DNA from: Thalassovita autumnalis | GTDB taxonomy: Bacteria > Pseudomonadota > Alphaproteobacteria > Rhodobacterales > Rhodobacteraceae | Assembly (NCBI RefSeq): GCF_001458255.1 | Contig: NZ_CYSB01000025.1 | Span: 363,245 to 427,244, forward strand | Reading direction: 5' to 3' | DNA: 64,000 bases | Part shown: piece by piece, positions 9,442-18,418 of the stretch | Numbering within the stretch: position 1 is the first letter of the stretch | Layout of the letters: each line of letters begins with the position of its first letter | Position numbers and translations under genes: made by a program | The notes under the pieces: generated by a model | The model's database searches: none | What the model saw: only the letters and a program-made list of their open reading frames with translations | What the model was told of the DNA's origin: nothing

Positions 9442-10862
9442 TCCCAGCCCTTTACAAATCCACGATCGCCATCAACGACACCCAGATCTTCCTTCAGATC
9501 CGCGCACTCCTGCACAAAGGCGGCAAGCTGATCCTGCAATGCTGCAAATTCTGCTGACAGATCCGGCTGACCGTCATTTGTCAGGCAGCGCAATTCCTTT
9601 GGGTCGGCGGCAAGATCATAAGCCTCATCGCCATTGTCCGGGTCATTGATGTAGCTGCGGGTCTTGGTGCGGATCGCATGGGTCAGGCTGGGGTGACGAC
9701 CGGACTTTGGCATGCCGGAGGGCCAGCTGGTGCCGATGAAGCCGTGATAGTCGCCGACCTGCGCAAAGACGGCGTCCCGAAGAGGCGCCTCATGCCCGTC
9801 CCGCACCCATGGCAGCAGCGAATGCCCCTGATTTCGTGGCGCGGTGATGCCCGCCATGTCAAGGATGGTTGGGAACAGATCCACCGTGCTGACCAAGTCC
9901 TCAATGCGGCGCGGTCCCGGCTCCTTGGCGCCGGCGGGTGGCACAATCACCATGGGGACGTGCAGCAAACAACCATATAGGGATTCCGATTTGTTAAAGA
10001 GCCCCTTCTCCCCGGTATAATCACCATGGTCCGAGCCAAGGATGATCCAGGTGTTTTCCAGCAGCCCCTTTTCAGACAGCGCCTTATGCAGCCGTGCCAT
10101 TTCATCATCGATGTAGCGGATCATGCCGTAATAGACCGCCAGCACTTTGCGAAAATCTGCCTCGGATCCCAGCTCTGTGCCAACATCTGCACGGGCTTTG
10201 GCCTGCCAGGCGGGCAGATCAGCTGAATCGCCTGCCTCGGGCAGGGTCAGGCTGTCAGGGTCATACATGGTGTCATAGGGGTGCGGCACGAAATAGGGCG
10301 GATGCGGATCGTCATAGGCCAGATGCAGGAAGAACGGCCGGCCCGTGGCCTCAGCCTGATCCAGCATGCGTAGCGCGCGATCGGTCAGAAGGGCCGAATT
10401 GCCATCCTTGGCCTCACAGTCAATCGCACCCGAAGACCAGGCCACATCTTTGCGGCCCGATTTGATATGCGCGATCCAGCTGTCAAACAGCGGGCCGCGT
10501 TCGTGCATCGGCGCCTGTTCATGCCAGCCGCGGCTAAGGTTGCGCTCAGGCTCATAATGGCCCAGGGCCGCGGTGTAATAGCCTGCGTCCTGCAACAGCT
10601 CCGCCAGTTGCGGCAGGTTATAAGCCACCCGGTTTTGGTGGCAGGTCGCGCCATGCACCTGCGGGAACATGCCCGTGTGCACCGAAGCGCGCGAGGGGGT
10701 GCAGATCGGCGCCGCCGCATAGGCCTGATCGAACACCCAGCCAGACGCGGCCAGGTGATCACAATAAGGCATCTCAATCTCAGTGTTGCCCATGAAGGAC
10801 ATCGCCGAGGCCTTGGCCTGATCAAACATCAGGTAGACGATATTGGGGCGCTGAACTGCCAT
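9438..10862 (-). CDS. Type I sulfatase with formylglycine-type active site
   Basis: The 474-residue protein is an arylsulfatase-superfamily sulfatase. The active-site motif CTPSR starts at Cys54, the residue that becomes formylglycine. Metal-binding segments are MFDQ near residues 12-15 and LGSDHGDYTGEKGLF in the middle. No signal peptide is visible (it starts MAVQRPNIVYLMFDQ), so it probably acts in the cytoplasm, which fits a co-encoded formylglycine-generating enzyme. It lies 15 bp after nanA in the same operon. The natural substrate is not determinable; sulfated sialic acid or a sulfated sugar released from sialylated glycans is an inference from the neighbourhood. Confidence 0.94.
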   Translation of the reverse strand: MAVQRPNIVYLMFDQAKASAMSFMGNTEIEMPYCDHLAASGWVFDQAYAAAPICTPSRASVHTGMFPQVHGATCHQNRVAYNLPQLAELLQDAGYYTAALGHYEPERNLSRGWHEQAPMHERGPLFDSWIAHIKSGRKDVAWSSGAIDCEAKDGNSALLTDRALRMLDQAEATGRPFFLHLAYDDPHPPYFVPHPYDTMYDPDSLTLPEAGDSADLPAWQAKARADVGTELGSEADFRKVLAVYYGMIRYIDDEMARLHKALSEKGLLENTWIILGSDHGDYTGEKGLFNKSESLYGCLLHVPMVIVPPAGAKEPGPRRIEDLVSTVDLFPTILDMAGITAPRNQGHSLLPWVRDGHEAPLRDAVFAQVGDYHGFIGTSWPSGMPKSGRHPSLTHAIRTKTRSYINDPDNGDEAYDLAADPKELRCLTNDGQPDLSAEFAALQDQLAAFVQECADLKEDLGVVDGDRGFVKGWE

Positions 10863-10877
10863 CTGATCCCCCTGCCC

Positions 10878-11786
10878 TTAGTCCAGCATCGCGGCTGCAC
10901 CGCGATCCAGCGACAGGTTGACCGACGCCATCCAGGCGTCCAGTTCTTTCGCGGCTTCAACAGACACCGGTGAGAATGGTGCCCGCACCGAACCAACCGG
11001 CACGCCCAGCTGGTTGAGGCAATGTTTCAGACCCGGCACCACACCGGCGCGCAGCAGAATCGCGATGAAGTCATTGGCGATGCGCTGTGCCCGCCGGGCC
11101 CGGTCGACGTCGCCAGCGGCAATTGCGGTTTCAACGGCCAGGTAAATGTCCCCGATCAGGTTATAGGTGGAGCCGATGCCGCCATCTGCCCCTGCTGCGG
11201 CGGCGCCGATGAACATCTCATCCGTGCCGAAGTAGAGTTTTTTCTCAGGCGCGGCTTTCTTCAACTCGCCAAACTGGAACAGGTCCTGCGCGGTGTATTT
11301 CACACCGGCGATCCGTGGATCTTCCATCAGTTCCAGCAGTTTGTCGGTCGACAGATCGGTGCCCGAAAGCGCCGGGATATTGTAGATGATCAGCGGCAGC
11401 CCCGAGGCATCGGCGATCGCTTTGTAATAGGCGACGATGTCCTCATAGCGGTGTTTGTAATAATAGGGCGGCACGGCGGAAACCGCATCATAGCCCTTTT
11501 CGCCGGCCAGTTCTGCCAAAGCCACCGCTTCGCGGGTGGAGGCGGCGCCGACATGGGCGATCAGCGTGGTTTTCCCCGCAGCATGGTCCGCCAAGGCTGT
11601 CAAAACCGCAGCGCGTTCTTCGCGTGATTGCAGCACGCTTTCCCCTGTGGAGCCCGAGGCATAGAGCCCGTGGACACCACGCGACAGGATATGGTCAACC
11701 AAAACTCCGACATTTTCCGGCGCTACATCCCCTTGGTCATTCATCGGGGTGAGCATGGCAGCAAAGACTGAACCGTTGATATCCAT
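10878..11786 (-). CDS. nanA: N-acetylneuraminate lyase
   Basis: This cytosolic class I aldolase splits N-acetylneuraminate into N-acetylmannosamine and pyruvate. The 302-residue barrel has GSTGES (45-50), Tyr135 in IIYNIPALSG and the Schiff-base Lys163 in GVKYTAQD. The runs IAHVG..ST, YDAVSAVPPYYY and ADGGIGSTYN match E. coli NanA rather than dihydrodipicolinate synthase. It is first in the minus-strand operon with the sulfatase and its activating enzyme, and it is divergent from a NanR-type regulator. Palindromic sites upstream point to control by that regulator. Confidence 0.92.
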   Translation of the reverse strand: MDINGSVFAAMLTPMNDQGDVAPENVGVLVDHILSRGVHGLYASGSTGESVLQSREERAAVLTALADHAAGKTTLIAHVGAASTREAVALAELAGEKGYDAVSAVPPYYYKHRYEDIVAYYKAIADASGLPLIIYNIPALSGTDLSTDKLLELMEDPRIAGVKYTAQDLFQFGELKKAAPEKKLYFGTDEMFIGAAAAGADGGIGSTYNLIGDIYLAVETAIAAGDVDRARRAQRIANDFIAILLRAGVVPGLKHCLNQLGVPVGSVRAPFSPVSVEAAKELDAWMASVNLSLDRGAAAMLD

Positions 11787-11810
11787 TACTTTTTCCTTGT
11801 TTTCACGGGT

Positions 11811-11925
11811 ATTTGGTCACGAAACCACTTGGGATTCGGACCAAAATGCTTCATTCTCGACCTCATTGGTGGTCCGAAAATTATTTTTGGTCAACCAAAA
11901 AGAAAAAAGTAGACACCAAATTAGA
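11811..11925. promoter_or_regulatory. nanA/nanR divergent control region with TTGGT/ACCAA palindromes
   Basis: The 173 bp between nanA and the nanR-like gene are AT-rich and full of paired half-sites. TTTTTGGT-CA-ACCAAAAA is a perfect 18-bp palindrome at 11884-11901. TCGGACCA (11836-11843) and TGGTCCGA (11870-11877) form an 8-bp inverted repeat. ATTTGGT and AAACCA face each other at 11811-11827. CACCAAATTAGA at 11914-11925 recurs exactly before nagB. GntR/FCD regulators bind short TGGT/ACCA palindromes, so these are likely NanR operators; binding is inferred. Confidence 0.7.
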
Positions 11926-11959
11926 ATCGCGGCTAACCTTTGGCCACGAGGAGGACGCA

Positions 11960-12709
11960 ATGGCTGAGGACATGACGGCTCAAGAAATCGCAAATCACCT
12001 GTCTTCGGAGGTGCATTCCGGCAAGTTTGCCGCCGGGGAAATGCTGCCGCCGGAACGGGATCTCTGTGAACGCTTCGGCGTGGGTCGCAATGTTGTGCGT
12101 GAAGCTCTGACCATCCTGCATGGTCGTGGCCTCACCTCTCAGGAAAAAGGCAAACGCCCGCGTGTTGTCCTGCCGACCCTGACCACAGTGATGGAAGGGG
12201 TTGGTGAGGCGGCTCAGTTCTTCTTCTCGGGGAGCGAAGGTTTGGCCCATCTGGAACAGGCCCGCCTGTTTCTGGAAACCAGCATGCTGCGCTACACAAC
12301 AGTGCATGCCACCAATGCGCAGATTGCCAAAATGCTCGAAGCAATCGAGGCCTGTGAAGCAGGTCTGGATGACGTCGAAGCCTTCCGCGATGCAGATGTT
12401 CAGTTTCACCGGGTCCTCGCTGAGGTGCCGGGAAACCCCATCTTCATCGCGTTGCACGACACCTTTGTTGAGAAATTGATGAAGAACCGTGCGGTCCTGC
12501 CAGACTTCCCCGAACGCAACCGCGCCAGCAACGCAGAACACCGGGCCATCGTCTCGGCCATTCTGGATAAGAACGCCGATAAGGCTGTCGAAACGCTGAC
12601 GCGTCACCTGACACGGAACTACGGCACCTATTTCCGCATCGCGCTTGAGCACGGTCCGGAGGCAGGTGCCCGACTGAAGTCTGCTATCCAAGAGGAGGAA
12701 GCACAATGA
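11960..12709 (+). CDS. NanR-like GntR/FCD transcriptional regulator
   Basis: An N-terminal winged helix (AGEMLPPERDLCERFGVGRNVVREALTIL split over residues 25-55) is followed by an FCD effector domain. Segments such as HLEQARLFLETS, RYTTVHAT and FHRVLAEVPGNPIFIALH closely resemble E. coli NanR, the sialic acid-responsive repressor. The start ATG 11960 follows GAGGAGG; a longer frame from 11813 runs through the operator region and is unlikely. The stop overlaps the ATG of the substrate-binding protein by four bases. It most likely represses nanA and the transporter operon and is relieved by sialic acid or a catabolite. Confidence 0.88.
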   Translation: MAEDMTAQEIANHLSSEVHSGKFAAGEMLPPERDLCERFGVGRNVVREALTILHGRGLTSQEKGKRPRVVLPTLTTVMEGVGEAAQFFFSGSEGLAHLEQARLFLETSMLRYTTVHATNAQIAKMLEAIEACEAGLDDVEAFRDADVQFHRVLAEVPGNPIFIALHDTFVEKLMKNRAVLPDFPERNRASNAEHRAIVSAILDKNADKAVETLTRHLTRNYGTYFRIALEHGPEAGARLKSAIQEEEAQ

Positions 12710-14277
12710 ACAAGCTGTTTGGGATGGCCATTGCGGCCGCGGTTGGGATGACCTCAACCTTTGCCTATGCAGAGCGGGTGAACCAGCTGTCGGACGAACG
12801 GGTGCGCCAAGCCATCGCCTACGCCATCGACATGGACACCATCGTGGACACCCTGTTTGAAGGCAAAGCCATCGTTGCGGATTCAATGATCCCCAACGGC
12901 AGCTTCAAGGCCGAAGGTCTGAACGCCTATAGCTATAATCCTGACAAGGCCCGCGCCCTGCTGAAAGAGGCCGGCTGGGATGACAGCCAGGTTCTGGACG
13001 TTGTCTATTACTACGGGGACCAGCTGACCGCCGACCTGATGGTGGCGATGCAGGCTTACCTGGGTGACGTGGGCATTCAGATGACCTACCGCAAACTAGA
13101 AGGTGACGTGGGTGGCCAGCTGAGCAAGCTGCCGACCGCCGAAGACACCTCGGGCATTGAATGGGACATCGCTTATGGGGCCAAAGCGGCACTGGCGCTG
13201 CAGGAATACTACAACGGTTACAAATCCGGCAGCAGCTCCTATGCGCCCGGTGATGCAGACCGTGACGCGCTGATCGCGCGCATCAATGCCTCAGCCGATC
13301 CGGCTGTGCAGCAGGACGCCTTCAAAGATTTTGAGCGTTTTGAAAACACCAAACTGTCGGATATCCCGCTCTACTACCAGCAGCTGTTCATCTATGAATC
13401 GGCCCGCATGAACCGCAACGGCGGCCAGTATGGCAATGACCAGTTCAACTACGACTGGGGCATCACCAAATGGACTGTGGAACCTGACGCCAACGGCAAA
13501 GAGGTGCTCTACACCAACACCGCACCGGCGCAGTTCTTTGAACATCCCTGGCTGAACCCGGGCATCTATGTCTTCTCGAAAATCGGACTGGACCGTCTGC
13601 TGACCGCCAATGGTTCGCTGGCCCCAACCGGTGGCCAACTGGCCGAAGACTACTCGGTCTCTGACGATGGTCTGACCGTGACCTTTGACCTGAAGGACGG
13701 GCTGACCTGGCATGACGGCGCGCCGCTGACCGCCGAAGATGTTCTGTGGTCGATTGAGACCGCCAAGAAAGTTCCGGGCATCAATGCTGTGTTCCAGTCG
13801 ACCTTTGAAGCGATTGAGAGCATGTCGGTCGAAGGCGACGTGATCACCCTGAACATGAGCCAGCTGGATCCGAACGTCTTCTTGACCTTCAGCCAGTTTG
13901 CACCGCTGCCCAAGCACCTGCTGGGCGACGTGAACCCGGCTGAGTTCCAGCAGCATCCGTTCTGGCAGAACCCGGTGGGTTCGGGCCCCTATAAGATCGC
14001 CGAAGTGCAGATGAACGACTATGTGCGCTTTGTGCCTTTCGCGGACTATCACGGCGGCGAAGCCAACATCGATGAGATCGTGGCCTTCCCCAGCGGTGAA
14101 AACGACGGCAACGTTGTGACCAACGCCGCCTCGGGTCGTCTGGACTTTGGTTTCACCAAATCGGTGGCCGATGTGGCCTCGCTGGAAGCGATGGATCACA
14201 TGCGGATCGTCCCTGCGGACATCCCCTACACCCGTTCGCTGCGCATGAACGCCTTCCCGAAGGCCGCCAGCAAGTAA
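12706..14277 (+). CDS. ABC transporter substrate-binding protein, family 5 (SBP_bac_5), halves in permuted order
   Basis: A signal peptide (residues 1-22, cut after AYA) marks a periplasmic ligand-binding protein for the transporter encoded downstream; the cluster suggests sialic acid as ligand, as for SatA of Haemophilus ducreyi. The order is inverted relative to DppA/OppA proteins. Residues 28-255 (SDERVRQAIAYAIDMD, YNPDKARALLKEAGW, IPLYYQQLFIYES) are the part that normally forms the C-terminal half. Residues 265-520 (LAEDYSVSDDGLTVTF, LTWHDGAPLTAEDVLWSIE, NPVGSGPYKI, PADIPYTRSLRMN) are the part that normally comes first. Total length, 523, is usual for the family. It is translationally coupled to nanR. 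Identity as an SBP is firm; ligand is inferred. Confidence 0.88.
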   Translation: MNKLFGMAIAAAVGMTSTFAYAERVNQLSDERVRQAIAYAIDMDTIVDTLFEGKAIVADSMIPNGSFKAEGLNAYSYNPDKARALLKEAGWDDSQVLDVVYYYGDQLTADLMVAMQAYLGDVGIQMTYRKLEGDVGGQLSKLPTAEDTSGIEWDIAYGAKAALALQEYYNGYKSGSSSYAPGDADRDALIARINASADPAVQQDAFKDFERFENTKLSDIPLYYQQLFIYESARMNRNGGQYGNDQFNYDWGITKWTVEPDANGKEVLYTNTAPAQFFEHPWLNPGIYVFSKIGLDRLLTANGSLAPTGGQLAEDYSVSDDGLTVTFDLKDGLTWHDGAPLTAEDVLWSIETAKKVPGINAVFQSTFEAIESMSVEGDVITLNMSQLDPNVFLTFSQFAPLPKHLLGDVNPAEFQQHPFWQNPVGSGPYKIAEVQMNDYVRFVPFADYHGGEANIDEIVAFPSGENDGNVVTNAASGRLDFGFTKSVADVASLEAMDHMRIVPADIPYTRSLRMNAFPKAASK

Positions 14278-14349
14278 GCTAGCCTAAACAGACCTCACCT
14301 CGCAGCCCCTCACGGGGGGCTGCGAGACACTCTGACCAAGAGCACCCTC

Positions 14350-15309
14350 ATGCTGACATTTATTATCCGCAGGTTGCTGATCACCATCCCGATGATGCTG
14401 GTCATCAGTTTTCTTGTGTATCTGGGCCTTGAACTGACGCCCGGTGACGCCGTCTCTCATATGATCGATCCCGAAGCCGCCGCCCGGATGACGGAGGAAC
14501 AGTTTGCCGAAATGCGCGAAGCGCTGGGGCTGAACAAGACCTTCCTGGAACGTTACTGGATCTGGCTGACCAATGTGGTGCAGGGCAACTTCGGCCACTC
14601 ACTGTCAGGTGGCGTTGCGATCTCGACCATCGTGCTGGACCGTCTGCCTGCGACGTTGGAACTGTCGGTCTTTGCGCTGGTGTTTTCGACCCTGATCGGC
14701 TGTGTGCTGGGCACCTTGTCGGCGCTGCGCCGCGGCTCGGGCACCGATAACGCGCTCACCGTTGTTGGCATGCTGGGTGTGTCGATCCCTGAGTTTTTCT
14801 TTGGCCTTGTGGCCATCCTGATTTTCGCCCTGAACCTGGGCTGGCTGCCCGCCGGTGGCCGTTTGCTGCCCGGGTATGAGACGTTCTTTGACCGCCTGCC
14901 CCACATCGTGCTGCCGGGCATTGTGCTGTCGCTGATGATGACCGCCGGTGTGATGCGCTATGCGCGCTCGTCCATGTTGGACAGCCTCAGCCGCGAGTTT
15001 ATCCGCACCGCCCGCGCCAAGGGCCTGCCGGCCTGGCGCATCAACCTGATCCACGGCTTCCGCGTGGCCCTGACCCCGGTGGTAGTGCTGATCGGTTTCC
15101 GCCTGCCGACCCTGATTGGTGGTTCGGTCATCATTGAACAGGTCTTCCAATGGCCCGGCATCGGGTCCGAGTTCATCGGCGCCGTGCGCGGCTCTGACTA
15201 CCCGCTGGTGATGATGATTGCGCTGCTGTCGGTCTTTGCCGTGCTGATGGCCAGCCTGATCGTCGACGTGCTGACCGCCCTGATTGACCCACGCGTGCGA
15301 CTGGGCTGA
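14350..15309 (+). CDS. Peptide/sialic acid-type ABC transporter permease (DppB-like)
   Basis: The 319-residue inner membrane protein has six predicted membrane spans, beginning with the MLTFIIRRLLITIPMMLVIS typical of DppB/OppB permeases. The family lactate-like loop LTPGDAV, the cytoplasmic coupling motif EFIRTARAKGLPAWRI and the GSVIIEQVFQWPGIG segment before the last spans are present. It forms a heterodimer with the next gene's product. The gene lies 72 bp after the binding protein in the same operon; a GC hairpin in that gap (CAGCCCCTCACGGGGGGCTG) may trim the downstream message level. Confidence 0.93.
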   Translation: MLTFIIRRLLITIPMMLVISFLVYLGLELTPGDAVSHMIDPEAAARMTEEQFAEMREALGLNKTFLERYWIWLTNVVQGNFGHSLSGGVAISTIVLDRLPATLELSVFALVFSTLIGCVLGTLSALRRGSGTDNALTVVGMLGVSIPEFFFGLVAILIFALNLGWLPAGGRLLPGYETFFDRLPHIVLPGIVLSLMMTAGVMRYARSSMLDSLSREFIRTARAKGLPAWRINLIHGFRVALTPVVVLIGFRLPTLIGGSVIIEQVFQWPGIGSEFIGAVRGSDYPLVMMIALLSVFAVLMASLIVDVLTALIDPRVRLG

Positions 15310-15325
15310 GGCGGAGGATAAAGAC

Positions 15326-16240
15326 ATGAAACAAACCGCTCTTGATAAGAAATTCGACAAGATCCGCGCCATGGAAGAGGCCGGGCAGCTGAAGCCCGCC
15401 AAAGGCAGCCGTGCCCTGCGGAAACTGATGGCGAACCGTCTGGCGATGGTGGGGCTGGTGATCTTTTCGGTGATCCTGCTGATGTCGATCTTTGCGCCGC
15501 TGATCACGGAACATGACCCGCAGAAAATCAACCTGCGCGCCATGCTGAAACCGCCCAGCTGGGACCACCTGCTTGGCACCGACCGCACTGGCCGTGATGT
15601 TTTCGCCCGGATCCTATACGGCGGCCGCATTTCGATCCTTGTCGGTCTTGGCTCCGCCCTGATGGCGGCGGTAATTGGTGTTGGGATCGGCTGTTACACC
15701 GGCTACAAAGGCGGCTGGATTGATACGCTGGCGCTGCGGATTTCCGAGATCTTCATGTCCTTCCCGCAGATCATTCTGGTGCTGCTGCTGGTATCGATTG
15801 CAGGTCAAAGCCTAATGAACCTGATCATTATCTTTGTGCTGACTGGCTGGGCACCGATGTACCGGATGGCACGGGCCAAGATGCTGTCCCTGCGCGAAGA
15901 GGAATACGTGCAGGCGCTGCGCAGCTTCGGCGTGCCGACGGTCAAGATCTGCTACAAACACATCCTGCCCAATGCCCTTGGCCCGATCATGGTGAACATA
16001 ACCCTGTCGACCGCCATGTTCATTCTGGCCGAAGCGGGGCTCAGCTTCCTTGGCCTTGGCGTGCCGCTGTCGGTGCCGACCTGGGGTAACATCCTGAACG
16101 TGGCGCAGGACCTGCGCGTGCTGCAGAACAACTGGTGGCTCTGGCTGCCTGTGGGGAGCGTGATCTCGCTCTTTGTTCTGAGTGTGAACTTCATTGGTGA
16201 CGGTCTGCGCGACTCCACCGATCCGACTTTGCAAGGGTAA
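15326..16240 (+). CDS. Peptide/sialic acid-type ABC transporter permease (DppC-like)
   Basis: The 304-residue second permease subunit has a cytoplasmic N-terminal tail, the DppC/OppC-type LGTDRTGRDVFARILYGGR loop, and the EAA coupling motif REEEYVQALRSFGVP. Membrane spans follow the family pattern and the protein ends FIGDGLRDSTDPTL. ATG 15326 was chosen because GGAGGA lies 8-13 bases upstream; the longer frame from 15284 overlaps the previous gene. It is 16 bp from that gene and 5 bp from the next, so it is inside a tight operon. Confidence 0.93.
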   Translation: MKQTALDKKFDKIRAMEEAGQLKPAKGSRALRKLMANRLAMVGLVIFSVILLMSIFAPLITEHDPQKINLRAMLKPPSWDHLLGTDRTGRDVFARILYGGRISILVGLGSALMAAVIGVGIGCYTGYKGGWIDTLALRISEIFMSFPQIILVLLLVSIAGQSLMNLIIIFVLTGWAPMYRMARAKMLSLREEEYVQALRSFGVPTVKICYKHILPNALGPIMVNITLSTAMFILAEAGLSFLGLGVPLSVPTWGNILNVAQDLRVLQNNWWLWLPVGSVISLFVLSVNFIGDGLRDSTDPTLQG

Positions 16241-16245
16241 GCGAC

Positions 16246-17250
16246 ATGACTGATCTCGCCCTCTCCGTGAAGGATCTTCAGACCTTCTTTTATACCAACA
16301 ACCGCTGCAACAAGGCGCTCAACGGCGTGTCCTTTGACATCCGCAAAGGCAAGACGCTAGGCATTGTGGGGGAAAGTGGCTGCGGCAAGTCCGTCACCGC
16401 CTCCTCGATCATGCAGCTTCTGCCGCGGCTCAGCCGGATTGAGCAGGGATCGATCACCTATCACTCTGAGACCGAAGGCGAAATTCGCATCGATCAGCTG
16501 GAACGTGACGGCGCCGAAATGCGGCGGCTGCGCGGCGATGACATCGCGATGATCTTTCAGGATCCGATGACTGCGCTGAACCCGGTTTACACCGTTGGCT
16601 TCCAGATCGCCGAGGCACTGCAATATCACACCGACCTCAGCCCCAAAGCGCGGGGCGAAAAGGTGGTGGATCTGCTGACAGACATGGGCATCCCCATGCC
16701 GGAAAAACGCGCCAAGGAGTTCCCGCATAATTACTCGGGCGGGATGCGGCAGCGGGCGATGATTGCCATGGCCATGTCCTGCGCGCCGAAAATCCTGATC
16801 GCGGATGAGCCGACAACAGCGCTGGACGTGACCATTCAGGCGCAGATCTTCCGGCTGATGAACCAGCTAAAAGAAGAGCACGGCACCGCCATCATGCTGA
16901 TCACCCACGATATGGGGGTGATTGCCGAATTGGCCGATGATGTGGCCGTCATGTATATGGGCAACATCGTCGAAGCGGGCACCGTGGATGAGGTGCTGCG
17001 CACCCCGCGCCACCCCTATACCCGCGCCCTGCTGGATTCTGTGCCCGTCCTGGGCCGCGGCAAGGATCAGGACATCAAATCGATCCGCGGCGCCACGCCG
17101 GATCCTTATGAACGCCCCCCCGGCTGCCAGTTTGAACCGCGCTGTGACTACGCCACCGCCGCCTGCCAGCAGCCCCAATCCGAAGACTATATCACCGACA
17201 CCCACCGTGTGATGTGCCACCGCTACAAGGAGATCTTTGACAATGTCTGA
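16246..17250 (+). CDS. ABC transporter ATP-binding protein (DppD-like)
   Basis: The 334-residue cytoplasmic ATPase has the Walker A GESGCGKS (about residues 43-50), the signature YSGGMRQR, Walker [13 protein letters not shown] and the H-loop ITHDMG. The C-terminal oligopeptide-transporter extension carries four cysteines (C in [17 protein letters not shown] and VMCH), the pattern that can hold an Fe-S cluster in DppD-type subunits. It energises uptake together with the next gene product. Confidence 0.94.
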   Translation: MTDLALSVKDLQTFFYTNNRCNKALNGVSFDIRKGKTLGIVGESGCGKSVTASSIMQLLPRLSRIEQGSITYHSETEGEIRIDQLERDGAEMRRLRGDDIAMIFQDPMTALNPVYTVGFQIAEALQYHTDLSPKARGEKVVDLLTDMGIPMPEKRAKEFPHNYSGGMRQRAMIAMAMSCAPKILIADEPTTALDVTIQAQIFRLMNQLKEEHGTAIMLITHDMGVIAELADDVAVMYMGNIVEAGTVDEVLRTPRHPYTRALLDSVPVLGRGKDQDIKSIRGATPDPYERPPGCQFEPRCDYATAACQQPQSEDYITDTHRVMCHRYKEIFDNV

Positions 17251-18265
17251 GGCTCAGGACCATCAGGACAACATCCTGTCGCTGCGCGGTGTGCAAACGT
17301 GGTTTGACGTCCGCTCGGGGATCTTCAAAAGGGTCACCGGCCATGTAAAGGCCGTGGATGGCATCAACCTGGATGTGAAACGCGGTGAGGTGCTGGGGCT
17401 GGTGGGGGAATCCGGCTGCGGCAAGACCACATTGGGTAAGTCGATCCTGCAACTGGTGCGCCCCACCGGTGGGGAGATCACCTACCACGGCGCCGAAGGT
17501 GACGTGCAGCTGCGCGGATTGCCAGATAGCGAAATGGTCAACTATCGCAAGGAGTTACAGATCGTTTTTCAGGATCCGCATTCCTCGCTCAACCCGGCGT
17601 TTACCATCTTTGGATCATTGGAGGATCCGCTGAAACGCTATGGTGTGAAGTCCAAGGCTGAGCGGCGCAAGATCATTGGCGATCTGCTGGAGGCAGTGAA
17701 CCTCAGGCGCGATTATATGGATCGCTATCCGCATGAGTTTTCCGGCGGTCAGCGGCAGCGGATCGGCATTGCCCGCGCGCTCTGTATCGATCCGGAGCTG
17801 GTGGTCTGTGATGAGGCGGTTTCGGCACTGGATGTTTCGATCCAGGCACAGGTGCTGAAGCTGCTGATGGACCTCAAAAAGGAACGCAACCTCACCTATA
17901 TCTTCATCACCCATGACCTCAGCGTGACCGAATATATCTGCGACCGTATCGCGGTGATGTATCTGGGGCGCATCGTGGAACTGGCGCGGACCGAGGATAT
18001 CTACGCCGACACGCTGCACCCCTACACGCAGGCGCTGCTGTCGGCGATCCCGGTGGCGGATCTGGACAAAAAGACCGAGCGGATCGTGCTGGAAGGCGAC
18101 GTGCCGTCGCCGATGAACCCACCCAAAGGCTGCCCGTTCAACCCGCGCTGCCGTTTTGCAACGGACCGCTGCCGCAGCGAGGTGCCGGAATTGAAAGAAT
18201 ACGATCGGGGCGGCACCCCACATTTCGCCGCCTGCCACTACGCGGGGGAATTGGCTGAGGCCTAA
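17243..18265 (+). CDS. ABC transporter ATP-binding protein (DppF-like)
   Basis: The 340-residue second ATPase has Walker [10 protein letters not shown], signature FSGGQRQR, Walker [14 protein letters not shown]-loop FITHDLS and the C-terminal [13 protein letters not shown] cysteine region of DppF/OppF proteins. The start is taken as ATG 17243, overlapping the preceding stop by eight bases; a TTG two codons earlier is less likely. It is the last subunit of a complete SBP-permease-permease-ATPase-ATPase set, the arrangement of the SatABCD sialic acid importer. Confidence 0.94.
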   Translation: MSEAQDHQDNILSLRGVQTWFDVRSGIFKRVTGHVKAVDGINLDVKRGEVLGLVGESGCGKTTLGKSILQLVRPTGGEITYHGAEGDVQLRGLPDSEMVNYRKELQIVFQDPHSSLNPAFTIFGSLEDPLKRYGVKSKAERRKIIGDLLEAVNLRRDYMDRYPHEFSGGQRQRIGIARALCIDPELVVCDEAVSALDVSIQAQVLKLLMDLKKERNLTYIFITHDLSVTEYICDRIAVMYLGRIVELARTEDIYADTLHPYTQALLSAIPVADLDKKTERIVLEGDVPSPMNPPKGCPFNPRCRFATDRCRSEVPELKEYDRGGTPHFAACHYAGELAEA

Positions 18266-18300
18266 GCCACAGCCCCCCGAAATACCAAAAAGGTTTTATC

Positions 18301-18369
18301 GGCACCCGCTGGCCGGGGGCGCGGTCGCTTGCGGCCGCACTCTCCCGACCCCGCGGTTCAACGGGTGCC
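18301..18369. repeat. Long-range inverted repeat between transporter genes and nanM
   Basis: GGCACCCG at 18301-18308 and CGGGTGCC at 18362-18369 form an 8-bp inverted repeat enclosing a GC-rich core (GCGGTCGCTTGCGGCCGC). There is no T-run after it. Just before it, TACCAAAAAGGTTTTA (18283-18298) resembles the regulator half-sites seen elsewhere in the cluster. The structure may lower read-through into nanM or stabilise the 3' end; function is not established. Confidence 0.5.
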
Positions 18370-18418
18370 ACTTAAGTGAGGAATTTAGATTAACCACTTG
18401 CAAACTAAGGAGGATATT

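Noticed and set aside
14284..14340. Hairpin after the substrate-binding protein gene considered as a full terminator
   Set aside because: There is no T-run and the permease gene follows in the same direction within 72 bp, so it is more likely an intercistronic attenuating or stabilising stem.
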